64,000 nucleotides of DNA from Bacillota bacterium (GTDB lineage: Bacteria > Bacillota > Clostridia > Clostridiales > Clostridiaceae): the NCBI GenBank assembly GCA_023451395.1, contig JAEXZL010000042.1, positions 1 through 64,000 on the forward strand. The letters run 5' to 3'. Positions within the stretch are counted from its first letter, which is position 1. Each line of letters starts with the position of its first letter. Positions 1-8,647 of the stretch are shown piece by piece. A program made the position numbers and the translations under genes. The notes below the pieces were generated by a model. The model was not told the DNA's origin. It made no database searches and saw only the letters and a list, made by a program, of their open reading frames with translations.

Positions 1-377
1 AGCAAACTGATAGGCTGGAGTTAGCAATTGAGGATAAGAATATTAATATGGTTGTAGGTGAAGTGGTAATTAATGAATACGATGAAGTAAACCATAGCAT
101 GAACTTTAGAATCCTAATTGGTCCCAAAGGAAGAAACCGTGGACTGGGTTCTGAAGCTACAACTCTTCTAGTTGATTATGTACTTCTAAATACAGATTTA
201 AAGCAATTAAGTTTAAGTGTATTTGCTTTTAATCCAAGAGCACAAAGAGTATATGAGAAAGTAGGTTTTGTTTTAGATAGCGTTGACAAGGATGATTTAG
301 AATTTGAAGGAGAAAAGATAGATTCACTTAATATGATATTAACGCGGGAGAATTGGGAGAAAAATTATAAAAAGTGA
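1..377 (+). CDS. GNAT-family N-acetyltransferase, 5' end cut off
   Basis: The frame is open from the window edge (first complete codon at position 3) to the stop at 375-377, so the N terminus lies outside the window. The visible part carries the acetyl-CoA-binding signature GRNRGLGSEA followed by a helix, then an FNPRAQRVYEKVGF segment. That segment is the usual GNAT motif B (N-x-R-A-x-x-x-Y-x-x-x-G-F). The enzyme should transfer acetyl from acetyl-CoA to an amine, but the substrate cannot be told. An internal ATG at position 48 has no convincing ribosome binding site, so I read the gene as partial rather than starting there. A hairpin terminator follows at 397-438. Confidence 0.85.
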   Translation, partial: QTDRLELAIEDKNINMVVGEVVINEYDEVNHSMNFRILIGPKGRNRGLGSEATTLLVDYVLLNTDLKQLSLSVFAFNPRAQRVYEKVGFVLDSVDKDDLEFEGEKIDSLNMILTRENWEKNYKK

Positions 378-396
378 AGTGAAAGAAGATATCTAA

Positions 397-445
397 GAAC
401 TGAGCAACCTTAGTCTTTGCCTAAAGTTGCTTCAGTTCTATTTAT
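397..445 (+). terminator. Intrinsic terminator after the first GNAT gene
   Basis: An imperfect inverted repeat (GAACTGAGCAAC at 397-408 against GTTGCTTCAGTTC at 426-438) is followed by a T-rich tail. It separates the acetyltransferase gene from the enoate-reductase gene. Confidence 0.7.
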
Positions 446-584
446 TTTAAGGAAAATCAAATATATTGTTTAAAACATATTGATTTAATTTGTTAAATAT
501 TATACAATATTTATGAAATTATATATTGTTAAATAATGCTCAAATTAACAAATAAATTAAATTACGAAGAAAAGGAGAAAACCA

Positions 585-2498
585 ATGAAAGTATTAGAGC
601 CTATTAAAATAGGAAAGTTGGAGCTAAAAAATAGATTTGTTATGGTTGCCATGGGACCTGAGCTTGGGGACTTTGATTCTAGAACAGTAGACTATTATCT
701 AGCCAGGGCAAAGGGTGGAGCATCCATGATTATGACTACTGTTATAGCTACAGAAGCTATTGATGGACATTCCCCTGCATCAACCCTTACAGAAGAAAGC
801 TATGATCGCTTTAAAAACATGGTAGATAGAGCACACCAGTATGGTTGTAAAGTATGTTTGCAAATTATGCCTGGTATAGGTCTTGGCGGCAAAGCTGAGG
901 GTAGAGTAAAACCTGCTTCAGTGTCAGCGCTACCATTGTACCCAGGTAGTGAGTTTACTTTTGATGAGCTCACTAAAGAAGAGATTAAATTCATTCAAGG
1001 GGAAGTTTCACGAACAGTAAAGCTAGCTGAAAAAGCAGGAGCAGATGCAGTAGAAATTCATGCCTATGGTGGATATTTGACAGATAAGTTTATGACTAAG
1101 AGGTGGAATATTCGTACTGATGAATATGGCGGAAGCTTTGAGAACAGAATGAGATTCTTAAATGAAATTATCGACAATACTAAGAGAGATCTTGGGAATG
1201 ACTTTCCTATTATTGTGAAATTTACACCACAGCATTTTTTACCTGTGGAAGCTGGCTATAGAGGAATTGAAGAGGGTATTGAAATAGCAAAGATGCTGGA
1301 AAAGAAAGGTGTACATGCTCTACATATCGATGCAGGCTGCCACGATAACTGGTATATGGCAATGCCTCCTATTTATCAGCAGGAAATGGTGCCTCAAATG
1401 ATTTCTTCAAGAAAAATTAAAGAGGTTACCTCATTACCTATAATATCCAATGGACACTTAGGTGATGTAGGCAAGGCAGAAACAGCCATTAATAATAACT
1501 GGATTGATATAGCAGGGGTTGGTAGAGAATTCTTAGCTGATCCAGATTTTCCTAACAAGGTAGTAGAAAATAAAACCAATGAGATTCGTAATTGTATTTA
1601 TTGTAATGAAGGATGTATTGCAAGAGTTTGCGAAGGAAAAAGCATTAATTGTGCGGTTAACCCCACTACTGGATATGAAGGAATTAAAGAAAACAAACCC
1701 ACAGATAATCCTAAAAGAGTACTTGTAATAGGCGCAGGTCCAGGAGGTTGCCAAGCAGCTATTGCAGCTAAACAAGCAGGACACGATGTGGAAATTTGGG
1801 AAAAGAATGAGTATTTAGGCGGAAATTTCTATAATGCCTGCATGCCTCCCTTTAAGAGAGATGGTGAAAAAGTCCTCCATTATTACCGCACCATGATAGA
1901 AACCTTAAATGTTAGAGTTAAGTATTGCATGGAAGCAACAGAAGAAGGAATACTTAATTATAATGCTGACAAAGTTATTTATGCAGCTGGAGCTACTCCT
2001 ATTAAACCTGGAAGGATACAAGGTATAAATAATAGCAATGTGACAACGGCAGTAGATGTTTTACAGAACAAGGCATTATTAGGAGAAGAAATTGCAATAA
2101 TTGGCGGTGGACTTGTTGGCTGTGAAACTGCAATTATGTTGGCAAATAGAGGCAAAAAAGTTACAATAGTAGAAATGGCCTCAAAAATATTACCAGAGCA
2201 AATATTTATTCAGAATTTAATGATGTTAAATGGAATGCTGAAGCACCCAAATATTACAGCAAAGGCATCCTGTAAGCTAGTTAGTATTAATGATAGTTTT
2301 ATAAGTGTAGAGCTAAATGGTAATAATAAAGATATAAAATGTGACAATGTTGTATTGGCAATGGGCTTTGCTCCCAATGATAGTATGTATAACTCCCTAA
2401 AGGATAAAATAGATATTGTAAATGTTGGAGATAGCATAAGAGCAAGAAAGGTATTAAATGCAGTACATGAAGCCTATGATGCAGTGTTAAATATATAA
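585..2498 (+). CDS. NADH:flavin oxidoreductase / 2-enoate reductase family protein
   Basis: This 637-residue protein has the layout of clostridial 2-enoate reductases and bile-acid BaiCD/BaiH oxidoreductases. An Old Yellow Enzyme-type FMN TIM barrel spans residues 1 to about 330. A four-cysteine 4Fe-4S site follows (C337, C340, C344, C349). The C-terminal half is a FAD/NAD(P)H disulfide-reductase-like module, with dinucleotide motifs GAGPGG near residue 383 and GGGLVG near 508. It probably reduces an activated C=C bond of an unsaturated acid, aldehyde or steroid using NADH in the cytoplasm; the substrate is not deducible. The start has a clear AAAAGGAG site. The gene stands alone between two terminators. 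The upstream 207 bases are very AT-rich and contain an AAATATT/AATATTT inverted repeat at 495-512 that could be an operator. Confidence 0.85.
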   Translation: MKVLEPIKIGKLELKNRFVMVAMGPELGDFDSRTVDYYLARAKGGASMIMTTVIATEAIDGHSPASTLTEESYDRFKNMVDRAHQYGCKVCLQIMPGIGLGGKAEGRVKPASVSALPLYPGSEFTFDELTKEEIKFIQGEVSRTVKLAEKAGADAVEIHAYGGYLTDKFMTKRWNIRTDEYGGSFENRMRFLNEIIDNTKRDLGNDFPIIVKFTPQHFLPVEAGYRGIEEGIEIAKMLEKKGVHALHIDAGCHDNWYMAMPPIYQQEMVPQMISSRKIKEVTSLPIISNGHLGDVGKAETAINNNWIDIAGVGREFLADPDFPNKVVENKTNEIRNCIYCNEGCIARVCEGKSINCAVNPTTGYEGIKENKPTDNPKRVLVIGAGPGGCQAAIAAKQAGHDVEIWEKNEYLGGNFYNACMPPFKRDGEKVLHYYRTMIETLNVRVKYCMEATEEGILNYNADKVIYAAGATPIKPGRIQGINNSNVTTAVDVLQNKALLGEEIAIIGGGLVGCETAIMLANRGKKVTIVEMASKILPEQIFIQNLMMLNGMLKHPNITAKASCKLVSINDSFISVELNGNNKDIKCDNVVLAMGFAPNDSMYNSLKDKIDIVNVGDSIRARKVLNAVHEAYDAVLNI

Positions 2499-2512
2499 AG
2501 GCTTTTTTCAAC

Positions 2513-2545
2513 TCCCTCAAACTACGGTTTGGGGGAATTTTTATT
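2513..2545 (+). terminator. Intrinsic terminator after the enoate reductase
   Basis: TCCCTCAAAC (2513-2522) pairs with GTTTGGGGGA (2527-2536) across a four-base loop, with one G-T wobble. A T run follows. Confidence 0.8.
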
Positions 2546-2953
2546 TATGAGTAAACTTTATCTGGAAAAGAGTGCTTGTGTTTAGTATAGAGTTTCATAG
2601 AGTATATGGTATAATATGGATATCAGTCTGGTGTAAAATATTAAAAGTTACTTTTTTTGATACTGCTGTGTTAATTACTTATTATGATGATTGGAGAAAT
2701 ATTAAATGAAAGAAAAAAAGCTGACGAAAGAGAAGAAAAAAAGCTAAGAATAGTAACTTTGAACTATGCCTATTCTGATGAAGGGATGTGATAAAATCTT
2801 TGTGAATGGAGAGGATGATTTTTTACATCAAATAATTTAAGGTATATACCCATAATATAGACAATTAAATGTTAAATACTTTGAAGGTGATACTGGAAGA
2901 TGTAATAAAATATCGAAAACTATTGTATGAACCAAATAATAGGAGGTATGTTA
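2546..2953. other. Intergenic stretch, promoter-like but no convincing gene
   Basis: About 400 bases between a terminator and the next GNAT gene. A consensus-like -10 box TATAAT lies at 2610-2615, with TTTCAT about 13-18 bases upstream. A 35-codon open frame at 2684-2791 has no ribosome binding site and no family I recognise. I see no other gene or repeat here. Confidence 0.4.
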
Positions 2954-3445
2954 ATGAATAAGAGAATATATCTAGAAAAGTTTACACCTGAAGACTTTGA
3001 AAAATATTATCAACTTGTTAGTGATGAAAGAGTTATGGCTATGATTACAAAAAGAGTTCTTCCCATAGATGAGGCAGTGGAAAAATACAATTTAATTTTG
3101 AAAAACAATGAATTAAAAGAGTCCTTTGGTAATTTTAAAGTGATAGAAGCTTCAACTAATAATTTTGTAGGTTATGGAATGCTTAGAATTAAAGAGAAGA
3201 ACTCTACAGAAGCAGAATTAGGATATATGTTATTACCTAACTACTGGGGCAAAGGTATAGGAAATGAAATTGCTAGACTATTAATAGAAAAAGCTAATGC
3301 AGAAAAGCTAGTGGATAAAATTATTGCAACTATAGACCCTGATAATGCTGCTTCTAGGAAGATATTAACTAATAATGGATTTTTCACTGTTGGGCTATGT
3401 GAAACATATGGCTTACCTGGAGAACTATTTAATTTAAACATTTAG
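2954..3445 (+). CDS. GNAT-family N-acetyltransferase (RimJ/RimL-like)
   Basis: This is a 163-residue acetyltransferase resembling the RimJ/RimL group, which acetylates protein N termini or small amines. The acetyl-CoA pocket is visible as YMLLPNYWGKGIGNEIARL. The C-terminal DPDNAASRKILTNNGF segment is the family's typical N-x-x-S-x-x-x-L-x-x-x-G-F motif. In-frame ATGs exist at 2927, 2948 and 2954. AGGAGG at 2941-2946 gives seven-base spacing only to 2954, so that start is used. The gene is monocistronic. A long-loop inverted repeat downstream (3490-3540) separates it from the convergent amidohydrolase. The substrate is unknown. Confidence 0.85.
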   Translation: MNKRIYLEKFTPEDFEKYYQLVSDERVMAMITKRVLPIDEAVEKYNLILKNNELKESFGNFKVIEASTNNFVGYGMLRIKEKNSTEAELGYMLLPNYWGKGIGNEIARLLIEKANAEKLVDKIIATIDPDNAASRKILTNNGFFTVGLCETYGLPGELFNLNI

Positions 3446-3489
3446 AGAATCTGTAATTTATTAGGTAAAATCACGGGGGATTAAATGCT

Positions 3490-3547
3490 GCTGACAGGAG
3501 TGTGACATTCAAAATAAAAGTCCACCAAACTCTTGTCAGCTAATTAT
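3490..3547. terminator. Terminator-like inverted repeat between convergent genes
   Basis: GCTGACAGGAGT (3490-3501) and ACTCTTGTCAGC (3529-3540) form a stem with one G-T pair and a 27-base loop. The T-rich tail is better on the + strand. It may end both converging genes. Confidence 0.55.
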
Positions 3548-3562
3548 TTTTAATCCCTAATA

Positions 3563-4747
3563 TTAATTATTGGATTTTAACCACATCATAGCAGCATAGG
3601 CGTGTATTGCTGCACCGGTTGGTAAGATATCTTCGTTAAAAATAACCTGTGGATGATGCATTGGAAGTCCATAATGAGAATCCTCTTCCTTTGAACCTGC
3701 CCCCAGAAGAAAATAAACACTAGGTACTTTATAACCATAGGAAGCGAAATCTTCAGAGCCCATACCACCTCCTTCAAAAGAAAAGACAGATTTTTCACCC
3801 ACTAATTCTTTTACATATGATGCTAAATTATTAGCTAGTTCTCTATTGTTTGTTAATGGTGGAACTGATGCAATGACCTCTATTTTAGCTTCTCCTCTAA
3901 ACAATTTGGCTGTATTAACCACTATATCTTCTAGCCTCTTGTATATAAAGTCACCTAATTCAACGGATAAGTATCGAATAGTTCCTTCTAAGATAGCTTC
4001 ATCAGGAATTACATTATGGGTATTTCCAGCTTGAAATTTCCCTACAGTAATTACAGCGGATTTTGTTGCGGCAATCTCCCTTGCTATAATTTCCTGCATA
4101 GAGGAATAGATGTGAGTTGCAATATTTATAGGATCAACACCTGTTTCCGGCATGGCTCCGTGACACCCAACTCCCTTGATGGTTATCCTAAATATTGTAC
4201 AACCTGCTATGGAGGTTCCAAGGCCATACATAATAGTATTAGTTGGGGTACCAGAATGAACATGTAATGCCATGGCTGCATCCACCTTTGGGTTTTCTAA
4301 AACTCCTGACTTAAGCATTAATTTTGCTCCTCTAAAACCTTCTTCATTTGGCTGGAAAACGAGCTTTACCCTTCCTTCAAGCTCACTCTCATACTGCTTC
4401 AATAATTTAGCAGCTCCTAATAGCATTGTTGTATGAAGATCATGTCCACAGGCGTGCATATTGCCATTTGTTGATTTAAAAGAACAGTCTGTTTGTTCTT
4501 TAATTGGAAGGGCATCCATATCAGCTCTTAAGAGAAATGTTTTTTCTGAGTTGGGCTTGCCGGCTAAAGCTATAATCCCACTATCACATATTTCTTTTGG
4601 CTCATATCCAAATTCCTTTAACCTATCCATAACATATTTTGTGGTGTGAGGAAGGTGATCACCTACTTCTGGATTTTGGTGAATTTCTCTTCTGTACTTT
4701 TTTAACTCATCATTCATAGCTCTTGCATTTTCTAAAAAGTGATTCAT
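3563..4747 (-). CDS. M20-family amidohydrolase (HipO/IAA-amino-acid hydrolase type)
   Basis: This 394-residue metallohydrolase removes acyl groups from N-acyl amino acids or related amides in the cytoplasm. The family signatures are clear: the RADMDALPI segment, GNMHACGHDLHTTMLLGAA with the metal-binding Cys-Gly-His, FQPNEEGFRGAKLM with the catalytic glutamate pair, and the C-terminal GSEDFASY. Length is normal for hippurate hydrolase, N-acetyldiaminopimelate deacetylase and amidohydrolase homologues, and these cannot be separated by eye. A GGAGGT site lies just upstream of the ATG. The gene is alone, converging on the GNAT gene and divergent from the macro-domain operon 244 bases away. A second M20 protein of a different subgroup lies at 9990-11234. 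Confidence 0.88.
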   Translation of the reverse strand: MNHFLENARAMNDELKKYRREIHQNPEVGDHLPHTTKYVMDRLKEFGYEPKEICDSGIIALAGKPNSEKTFLLRADMDALPIKEQTDCSFKSTNGNMHACGHDLHTTMLLGAAKLLKQYESELEGRVKLVFQPNEEGFRGAKLMLKSGVLENPKVDAAMALHVHSGTPTNTIMYGLGTSIAGCTIFRITIKGVGCHGAMPETGVDPINIATHIYSSMQEIIAREIAATKSAVITVGKFQAGNTHNVIPDEAILEGTIRYLSVELGDFIYKRLEDIVVNTAKLFRGEAKIEVIASVPPLTNNRELANNLASYVKELVGEKSVFSFEGGGMGSEDFASYGYKVPSVYFLLGAGSKEEDSHYGLPMHHPQVIFNEDILPTGAAIHAYAAMMWLKSNN

Positions 4748-4991
4748 ATGTACCTCCTTAATAACCCATTATGTTAAGTTGTTTTATATTTTGTTTATTG
4801 TAGATTTTTTATGTAAGTTGTATAGCTAGAACCTTAAAAACATTTTTTTGCATTAATTATAGAATCTAAGTTTCATAATTCTAACATGATTTTTGAAAGG
4901 TAGCATTTATACGCCTAAGGATTAAAGCAATTTAATAGACATAGAAACTCATGGTATACTAGAGAGAGAAGATGTTTTAGGGGGAATGTTT

Positions 4992-6005
4992 ATGCCACTG
5001 GAAATAATCCGTAATGATATAACTAAAGTTCATGCTAATGCAATAGTAAATGCTGCAAATTCATCTCTATTAGGTGGTGGTGGAGTTGATGGAGCAATCC
5101 ACCGTGCCGCTGGGCCTAAGCTCCTTGAAGAGTGCAGGGGGCTTGGAGGCTGTAAAGTTGGACAAGCTAAAATAACAAAAGGCTATAATCTGCCTGCAAA
5201 ATATGTAATACACACTGTAGGACCAGTTTGGCAGGGTGGTAATAATAACGAGGAAAGCCTACTGATTGATTGTTACAAAAACTCCCTTGCCCTAGCAAAA
5301 GACTATAAGTTAGAGAGTGTAGCCTTTCCACTTATATCAGCAGGTGCCTATGGCTATCCCAGGGATAAGGCACTAAAAACAGCAATTTCAGTTATAGGAG
5401 ATTTTCTTTTAAAAAATGAAATGACTGTTTTTCTTGTTGTCTATGATAAGATGTCCTTTATCCTCTCTGAGAAGCTATTTTCCTCTATTAAAGAATACAT
5501 TGATGATAGGTACATAGAAGAGAGTCCAATCCTTCGTAGAAATAGACTTGAAGAATCTAATCAGCTTAGAGAATGCTATACAGAGACTCCTAAGCTCTCA
5601 TCAGAGAAAGTATATTCTCCTATAAAAAAACATAAAAGGAGCCTTGAAGATGTTATAAACCAAATGGACGAAACCTTTACTGAGATGCTGCTGCGTTTAA
5701 TTGATGAAAAAGCTATGACATATGTAGAAACCTATAAAAAAGCAAATATAGACAAAAAGCTTTTTTCTAAAATACACAATGATATAAATTATAAACCCAG
5801 CAAGCCTACGGCTATTGCTTTTGCCATTGCACTAAAGTTAAGTCTCGATGAAACAAAGGATTTGCTCCTTAAGGCTGGCTTTGCTCTTTCTCATAGCAGT
5901 AAATTTGATATCATTATAGAATATTACATAGAGGAAGGCAACTATAATATCTTTGAGATAAATGAGGGATTATTTGCCTTTGATCAGAAGCTCTTAGGTG
6001 TATAG
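4992..6005 (+). CDS. Macro-domain protein (ADP-ribose binding) with C-terminal extension
   Basis: Residues 1 to about 165 form a MacroD/YmdB-type macro domain. The ribose-binding [20 protein letters not shown] loop and the [12 protein letters not shown] phosphate loop are intact, as in enzymes that remove O-acetyl or mono-ADP-ribose from ADP-ribose adducts. A charged linker leads to a distinct helical C-terminal domain at about residues 225-337, with the segment [20 protein letters not shown] and a conserved-looking [18 protein letters not shown] motif. I recall similar tails in other Firmicutes macro proteins but know no function for them. ATG 4986 sits only one base from AGGGGG; ATG 4992 is spaced seven bases from it and is preferred, giving 337 residues. 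It is the first gene of an operon with a VWA protein and an ADP-ribosylglycohydrolase. Confidence 0.88.
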   Translation: MPLEIIRNDITKVHANAIVNAANSSLLGGGGVDGAIHRAAGPKLLEECRGLGGCKVGQAKITKGYNLPAKYVIHTVGPVWQGGNNNEESLLIDCYKNSLALAKDYKLESVAFPLISAGAYGYPRDKALKTAISVIGDFLLKNEMTVFLVVYDKMSFILSEKLFSSIKEYIDDRYIEESPILRRNRLEESNQLRECYTETPKLSSEKVYSPIKKHKRSLEDVINQMDETFTEMLLRLIDEKAMTYVETYKKANIDKKLFSKIHNDINYKPSKPTAIAFAIALKLSLDETKDLLLKAGFALSHSSKFDIIIEYYIEEGNYNIFEINEGLFAFDQKLLGV

Positions 6006-6106
6006 ACTAAGGTTATTATCATACTCCTTGTCGCTTATAAGGCGACCTATTTTAATATAATAGATGCTATCCTTAAATCATAATAAATGATTTGGAGGAT
6101 GATATC

Positions 6107-6760
6107 ATGAAGAAGAATTTAACTGAATAAGTATTTATTCTTGACAGAAGCGGTTCAATGAGCGGACTTGAAAGTGACACTATCGGTGGATATAATGCCA
6201 TGTTGGAGAAACAGAAAAAAGAACCTGGTGAAGCTATAATAACTACTGTATTATTTGATGACAGATATGAATTGCTCCATGATCGCATTAATCTTAAAGG
6301 CATAGCACCTATAACTGACAAGGAATATTATGTGAGAGGATGTACTGCTTTGTTGGATGCAGTGGGAAGAACCATAAATAAAATAGGAAATGTGCAAAAA
6401 CATACTGGTGAGGAAGAGAGAGCAGAGCATGTGATGTTTGTCATAACCACCGATGGCATGGAAAATGCAAGCAGAGAGTTTAGCTATGAAAAAGTTAGAC
6501 ATATGATTGAGCATCAAAAGAGCAAGTATGGATGGGAATTTATTTTTCTTGGGGCAAACATTGATGCAATTGCTGCTGCAGAGCGCTTTGGAATCAGTGC
6601 AGACAGAGCAACAAATTACAATGCGGATAGCGAGGGTACTCTGCTTAACTATGAAGTTATCAGTGAAACTGTAAGCAGTGTACGAGCCAATCGTAAAATA
6701 TCAGAAAGCTGGAAGGAACGGATCGACGAGGACTTCAAAAAGCGTGGGGGAAGGAGATAA
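6107..6760 (+). pseudogene. VWA-domain protein interrupted by an early stop codon
   Basis: A ribosome binding site (GGAGG, 6094-6098) and ATG at 6107 open the frame MKKNLTE. TAA at 6128-6130 then interrupts it, and the same frame continues without further stops to 6760. The residues right after the stop, VFILDRSGSMSG, contain the von Willebrand A metal-ion (MIDAS) motif D-x-S-x-S. ITTDGMENAS further on is the usual later MIDAS aspartate region. The ATG at 6158 lies inside the motif, so initiation there would lose the metal site. A single change of TTA or CTA to TAA would explain the break. The next gene begins two bases after the stop, so the three-gene operon layout is preserved. It could be a recent pseudogene, a sequencing error, or read-through. 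It would otherwise be a 217-residue VWA protein. Confidence 0.85.
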
Positions 6761-6762
6761 AT

Positions 6763-7539
6763 ATGATAGGTGCTATTATAGGAGATATCATAGGCTCAGT
6801 CTATGAATGGAACAATATAAAGACTAAAGATTTTCCATTATTTACTTCGGAATGCTTTTTTACAGATGATACGGTGATGACTATTGCAGTAGCAGAAGGA
6901 CTTATGAAGGGTGCATGTACAGATGATTTTGTTTTAGCAATGAAAAAATATGCACTATTATACCCAAAAGCAGATTATGGAGGGAATTTTCATAGCTGGC
7001 TCTTTTCTGAGGATACTAAACCTTATAATAGCTGGGGAAATGGTTCAGCTATGAGAGTTTCTCCAGTAGCTTGGATTTTTGATACTCTCCCTGAAGTAGA
7101 AAAATATGCTGAAATTAGCGCTGCTGTAACGCACAATCATCCTGAAGGCATTAAAGGGGCACAAGCAACTGCTGCGTCGATTTTTCTTGCAAGAAAAGGA
7201 AAAACAAAAGCTGAGATAAAGACTTATATTGAAGGTAAATATGGTTATGATTTGAGCAGAACACTTGATGAAATACGACCAAATTATGAGTTTAATGAGA
7301 GCTGTCAGGAAACGGTGCCAGAAGCAATAACTGCCTTTCTTGAAAGTGTGGACTTTGAGGATGCAATTAGAAATGCAATTTCCCTTGGAGGTGATAGCGA
7401 TACTCTAGCTGCAATAACCGGAAGCATTGCTGAGGGTGCTTATATTGTTCCAGAAAAAATAAAATCAAAAGCGCTGTCTTTCCTGGATGAGACTTTACTT
7501 AAGACTTATATGCAATTTTGTGATAGGCTATTGGATTAA
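6763..7539 (+). CDS. ADP-ribosylglycohydrolase family protein
   Basis: This 258-residue enzyme belongs to the DraG/ARH family, which cleaves the N- or O-glycosidic bond between ADP-ribose and a protein or small molecule using two metal ions. The N-terminal MIGAIIGDIIGSVYEW is typical. Metal ligands are seen in FFTDDTVM (T34, D35, D36) and in SLGGDSDTLAA (D211, S212, D213, T214). No transmembrane or signal segment is visible, so it is cytoplasmic. The gene starts two bases after the VWA stop and follows the macro-domain gene, so binding, removal and perhaps recognition of ADP-ribose are encoded together. GGGGAAGGAG precedes the ATG. The natural substrate is unknown. Confidence 0.9.
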   Translation: MIGAIIGDIIGSVYEWNNIKTKDFPLFTSECFFTDDTVMTIAVAEGLMKGACTDDFVLAMKKYALLYPKADYGGNFHSWLFSEDTKPYNSWGNGSAMRVSPVAWIFDTLPEVEKYAEISAAVTHNHPEGIKGAQATAASIFLARKGKTKAEIKTYIEGKYGYDLSRTLDEIRPNYEFNESCQETVPEAITAFLESVDFEDAIRNAISLGGDSDTLAAITGSIAEGAYIVPEKIKSKALSFLDETLLKTYMQFCDRLLD

Positions 7540-7737
7540 ATAATATAATAATATTCTTTATTTAATAAATAAATTAAGATAGTATTAATTGACAATAGAT
7601 TCACTTTATACTAGAATAGCTAATTGTAAAATGAATTTAAATTGTAAAAATCTTTAGTAATACAGAGAATTATAAGTTGAGTTCATTATTTAAACTTTTG
7701 TCTTATAACTATAAAAATGGTGTAGTAGGAGTATTAT

Positions 7738-8412
7738 ATGAATTTATATGAACAGAGTAAATATAATAATGGAGAGATTTCCTCAATCCAGTATCACTCT
7801 TTAAGTGAAAATACAGCTGCTATTTTACGTCAAGGTATCATAACCGGTAATTTATTACCAGGATCACGATTGGTAGAGCAGGATCTATCAGAAAAAATGG
7901 GAGTTAGCCGTAACGTAATACGTGAAGCTATATACATTTTGCTTGCAGAGAAGCTACTTGTAAAGGAAAGAAATAAATATACAAGGGTGATAGAATTTAC
8001 TTCAAAGGATGTTGAGGATATATTTGATTTTAGAATTGCACTGGAGCAAGCTTCTGCAAAACGTTCTATACATGATAAATCCCTTTATGAAGGATTGGTT
8101 ATTCGCTCAAAAAATATAATTAAAATATCAGAAGAGAAGGACAGCTCTCCATCACAATTAATGTATGGGGATATGGACTTTCATGATTATATTGTAAAAA
8201 GTGCAAATAATGAACGTATTGTAACAGCATGGCAGGGATGTCTCTATCCAATGATGATGCTTTTGTATCAATATATAAATAAGGGCTATGAGTTAGCCTA
8301 CGGACATTCTGAAATATTAGAGGCTGTTAAAAGTGAAGATATTACTGCTTTTTGTAATGAAATTGAAAAACATATCAATGGAACAAAGAATGCAGTGATG
8401 AAACTATATTAA
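7738..8412 (+). CDS. GntR-family transcriptional regulator (FadR/FCD type)
   Basis: This 224-residue regulator has an N-terminal winged helix-turn-helix (ILRQGIITGNLLPGSRLVEQ then LSEKMGVSRNVIREAIYIL). A helical FCD effector domain follows from about residue 95, with DFRIALEQASAKRS and the later FHDYIVKSANNERI carrying the usual metal/ligand histidine and asparagine. FCD proteins sense small organic acids or amino acids. It ends in a terminator, and the divergence-free arrangement puts the aminotransferase operon 235 bases downstream. The perfect palindrome ATTGTATACAAT before that operon is a good candidate for its operator. The start at 7738 has only a modest GTAGGAG-like site. Confidence 0.88.
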   Translation: MNLYEQSKYNNGEISSIQYHSLSENTAAILRQGIITGNLLPGSRLVEQDLSEKMGVSRNVIREAIYILLAEKLLVKERNKYTRVIEFTSKDVEDIFDFRIALEQASAKRSIHDKSLYEGLVIRSKNIIKISEEKDSSPSQLMYGDMDFHDYIVKSANNERIVTAWQGCLYPMMMLLYQYINKGYELAYGHSEILEAVKSEDITAFCNEIEKHINGTKNAVMKLY

Positions 8413-8469
8413 TTTTATATATACATAATTTAAAATTATTAATTTTAATATAAAGCATAATTAATAAAA

Positions 8470-8507
8470 ATTACTATGGAAGTTCTTCTTCCATAGTAAT
8501 TTTTTTG
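8470..8507 (+). terminator. Intrinsic terminator after the GntR gene
   Basis: ATTACTATGGAAG and CTTCCATAGTAAT form a perfect 13-bp stem with a short loop, followed by seven Ts. Confidence 0.9.
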
Positions 8508-8596
8508 CATCATTTGATTTATTACAACCTAGAGTTATTATAATTTTATTTGTAAGCTTGACTGAATAATTTTGAGGTGCTAAAATTTAATTGTAG

Positions 8597-8608
8597 ATTG
8601 TATACAAT
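8597..8608. promoter_or_regulatory. Palindromic operator before the aminotransferase operon
   Basis: ATTGTATACAAT is a perfect 12-bp palindrome about 40 bases before the aminotransferase start. FCD-type GntR regulators commonly bind TTGTATACAA-like sites, and such a regulator is the preceding gene. The pairing of site and protein is inferred. Confidence 0.6.
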
Positions 8609-8647
8609 ATACAATTATGAATAATTTGAAGGGGTGAATGAATAATT

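Noticed and set aside
495..512. AAATATT/AATATTT inverted repeat as an operator for the enoate reductase
   Set aside because: Such AT-only repeats are frequent here by chance and no regulator is adjacent.
2684..2791. Open frame of 35 codons before the second GNAT gene
   Set aside because: It has no ribosome binding site and a lysine/glutamate-rich sequence typical of chance frames in AT-rich DNA.
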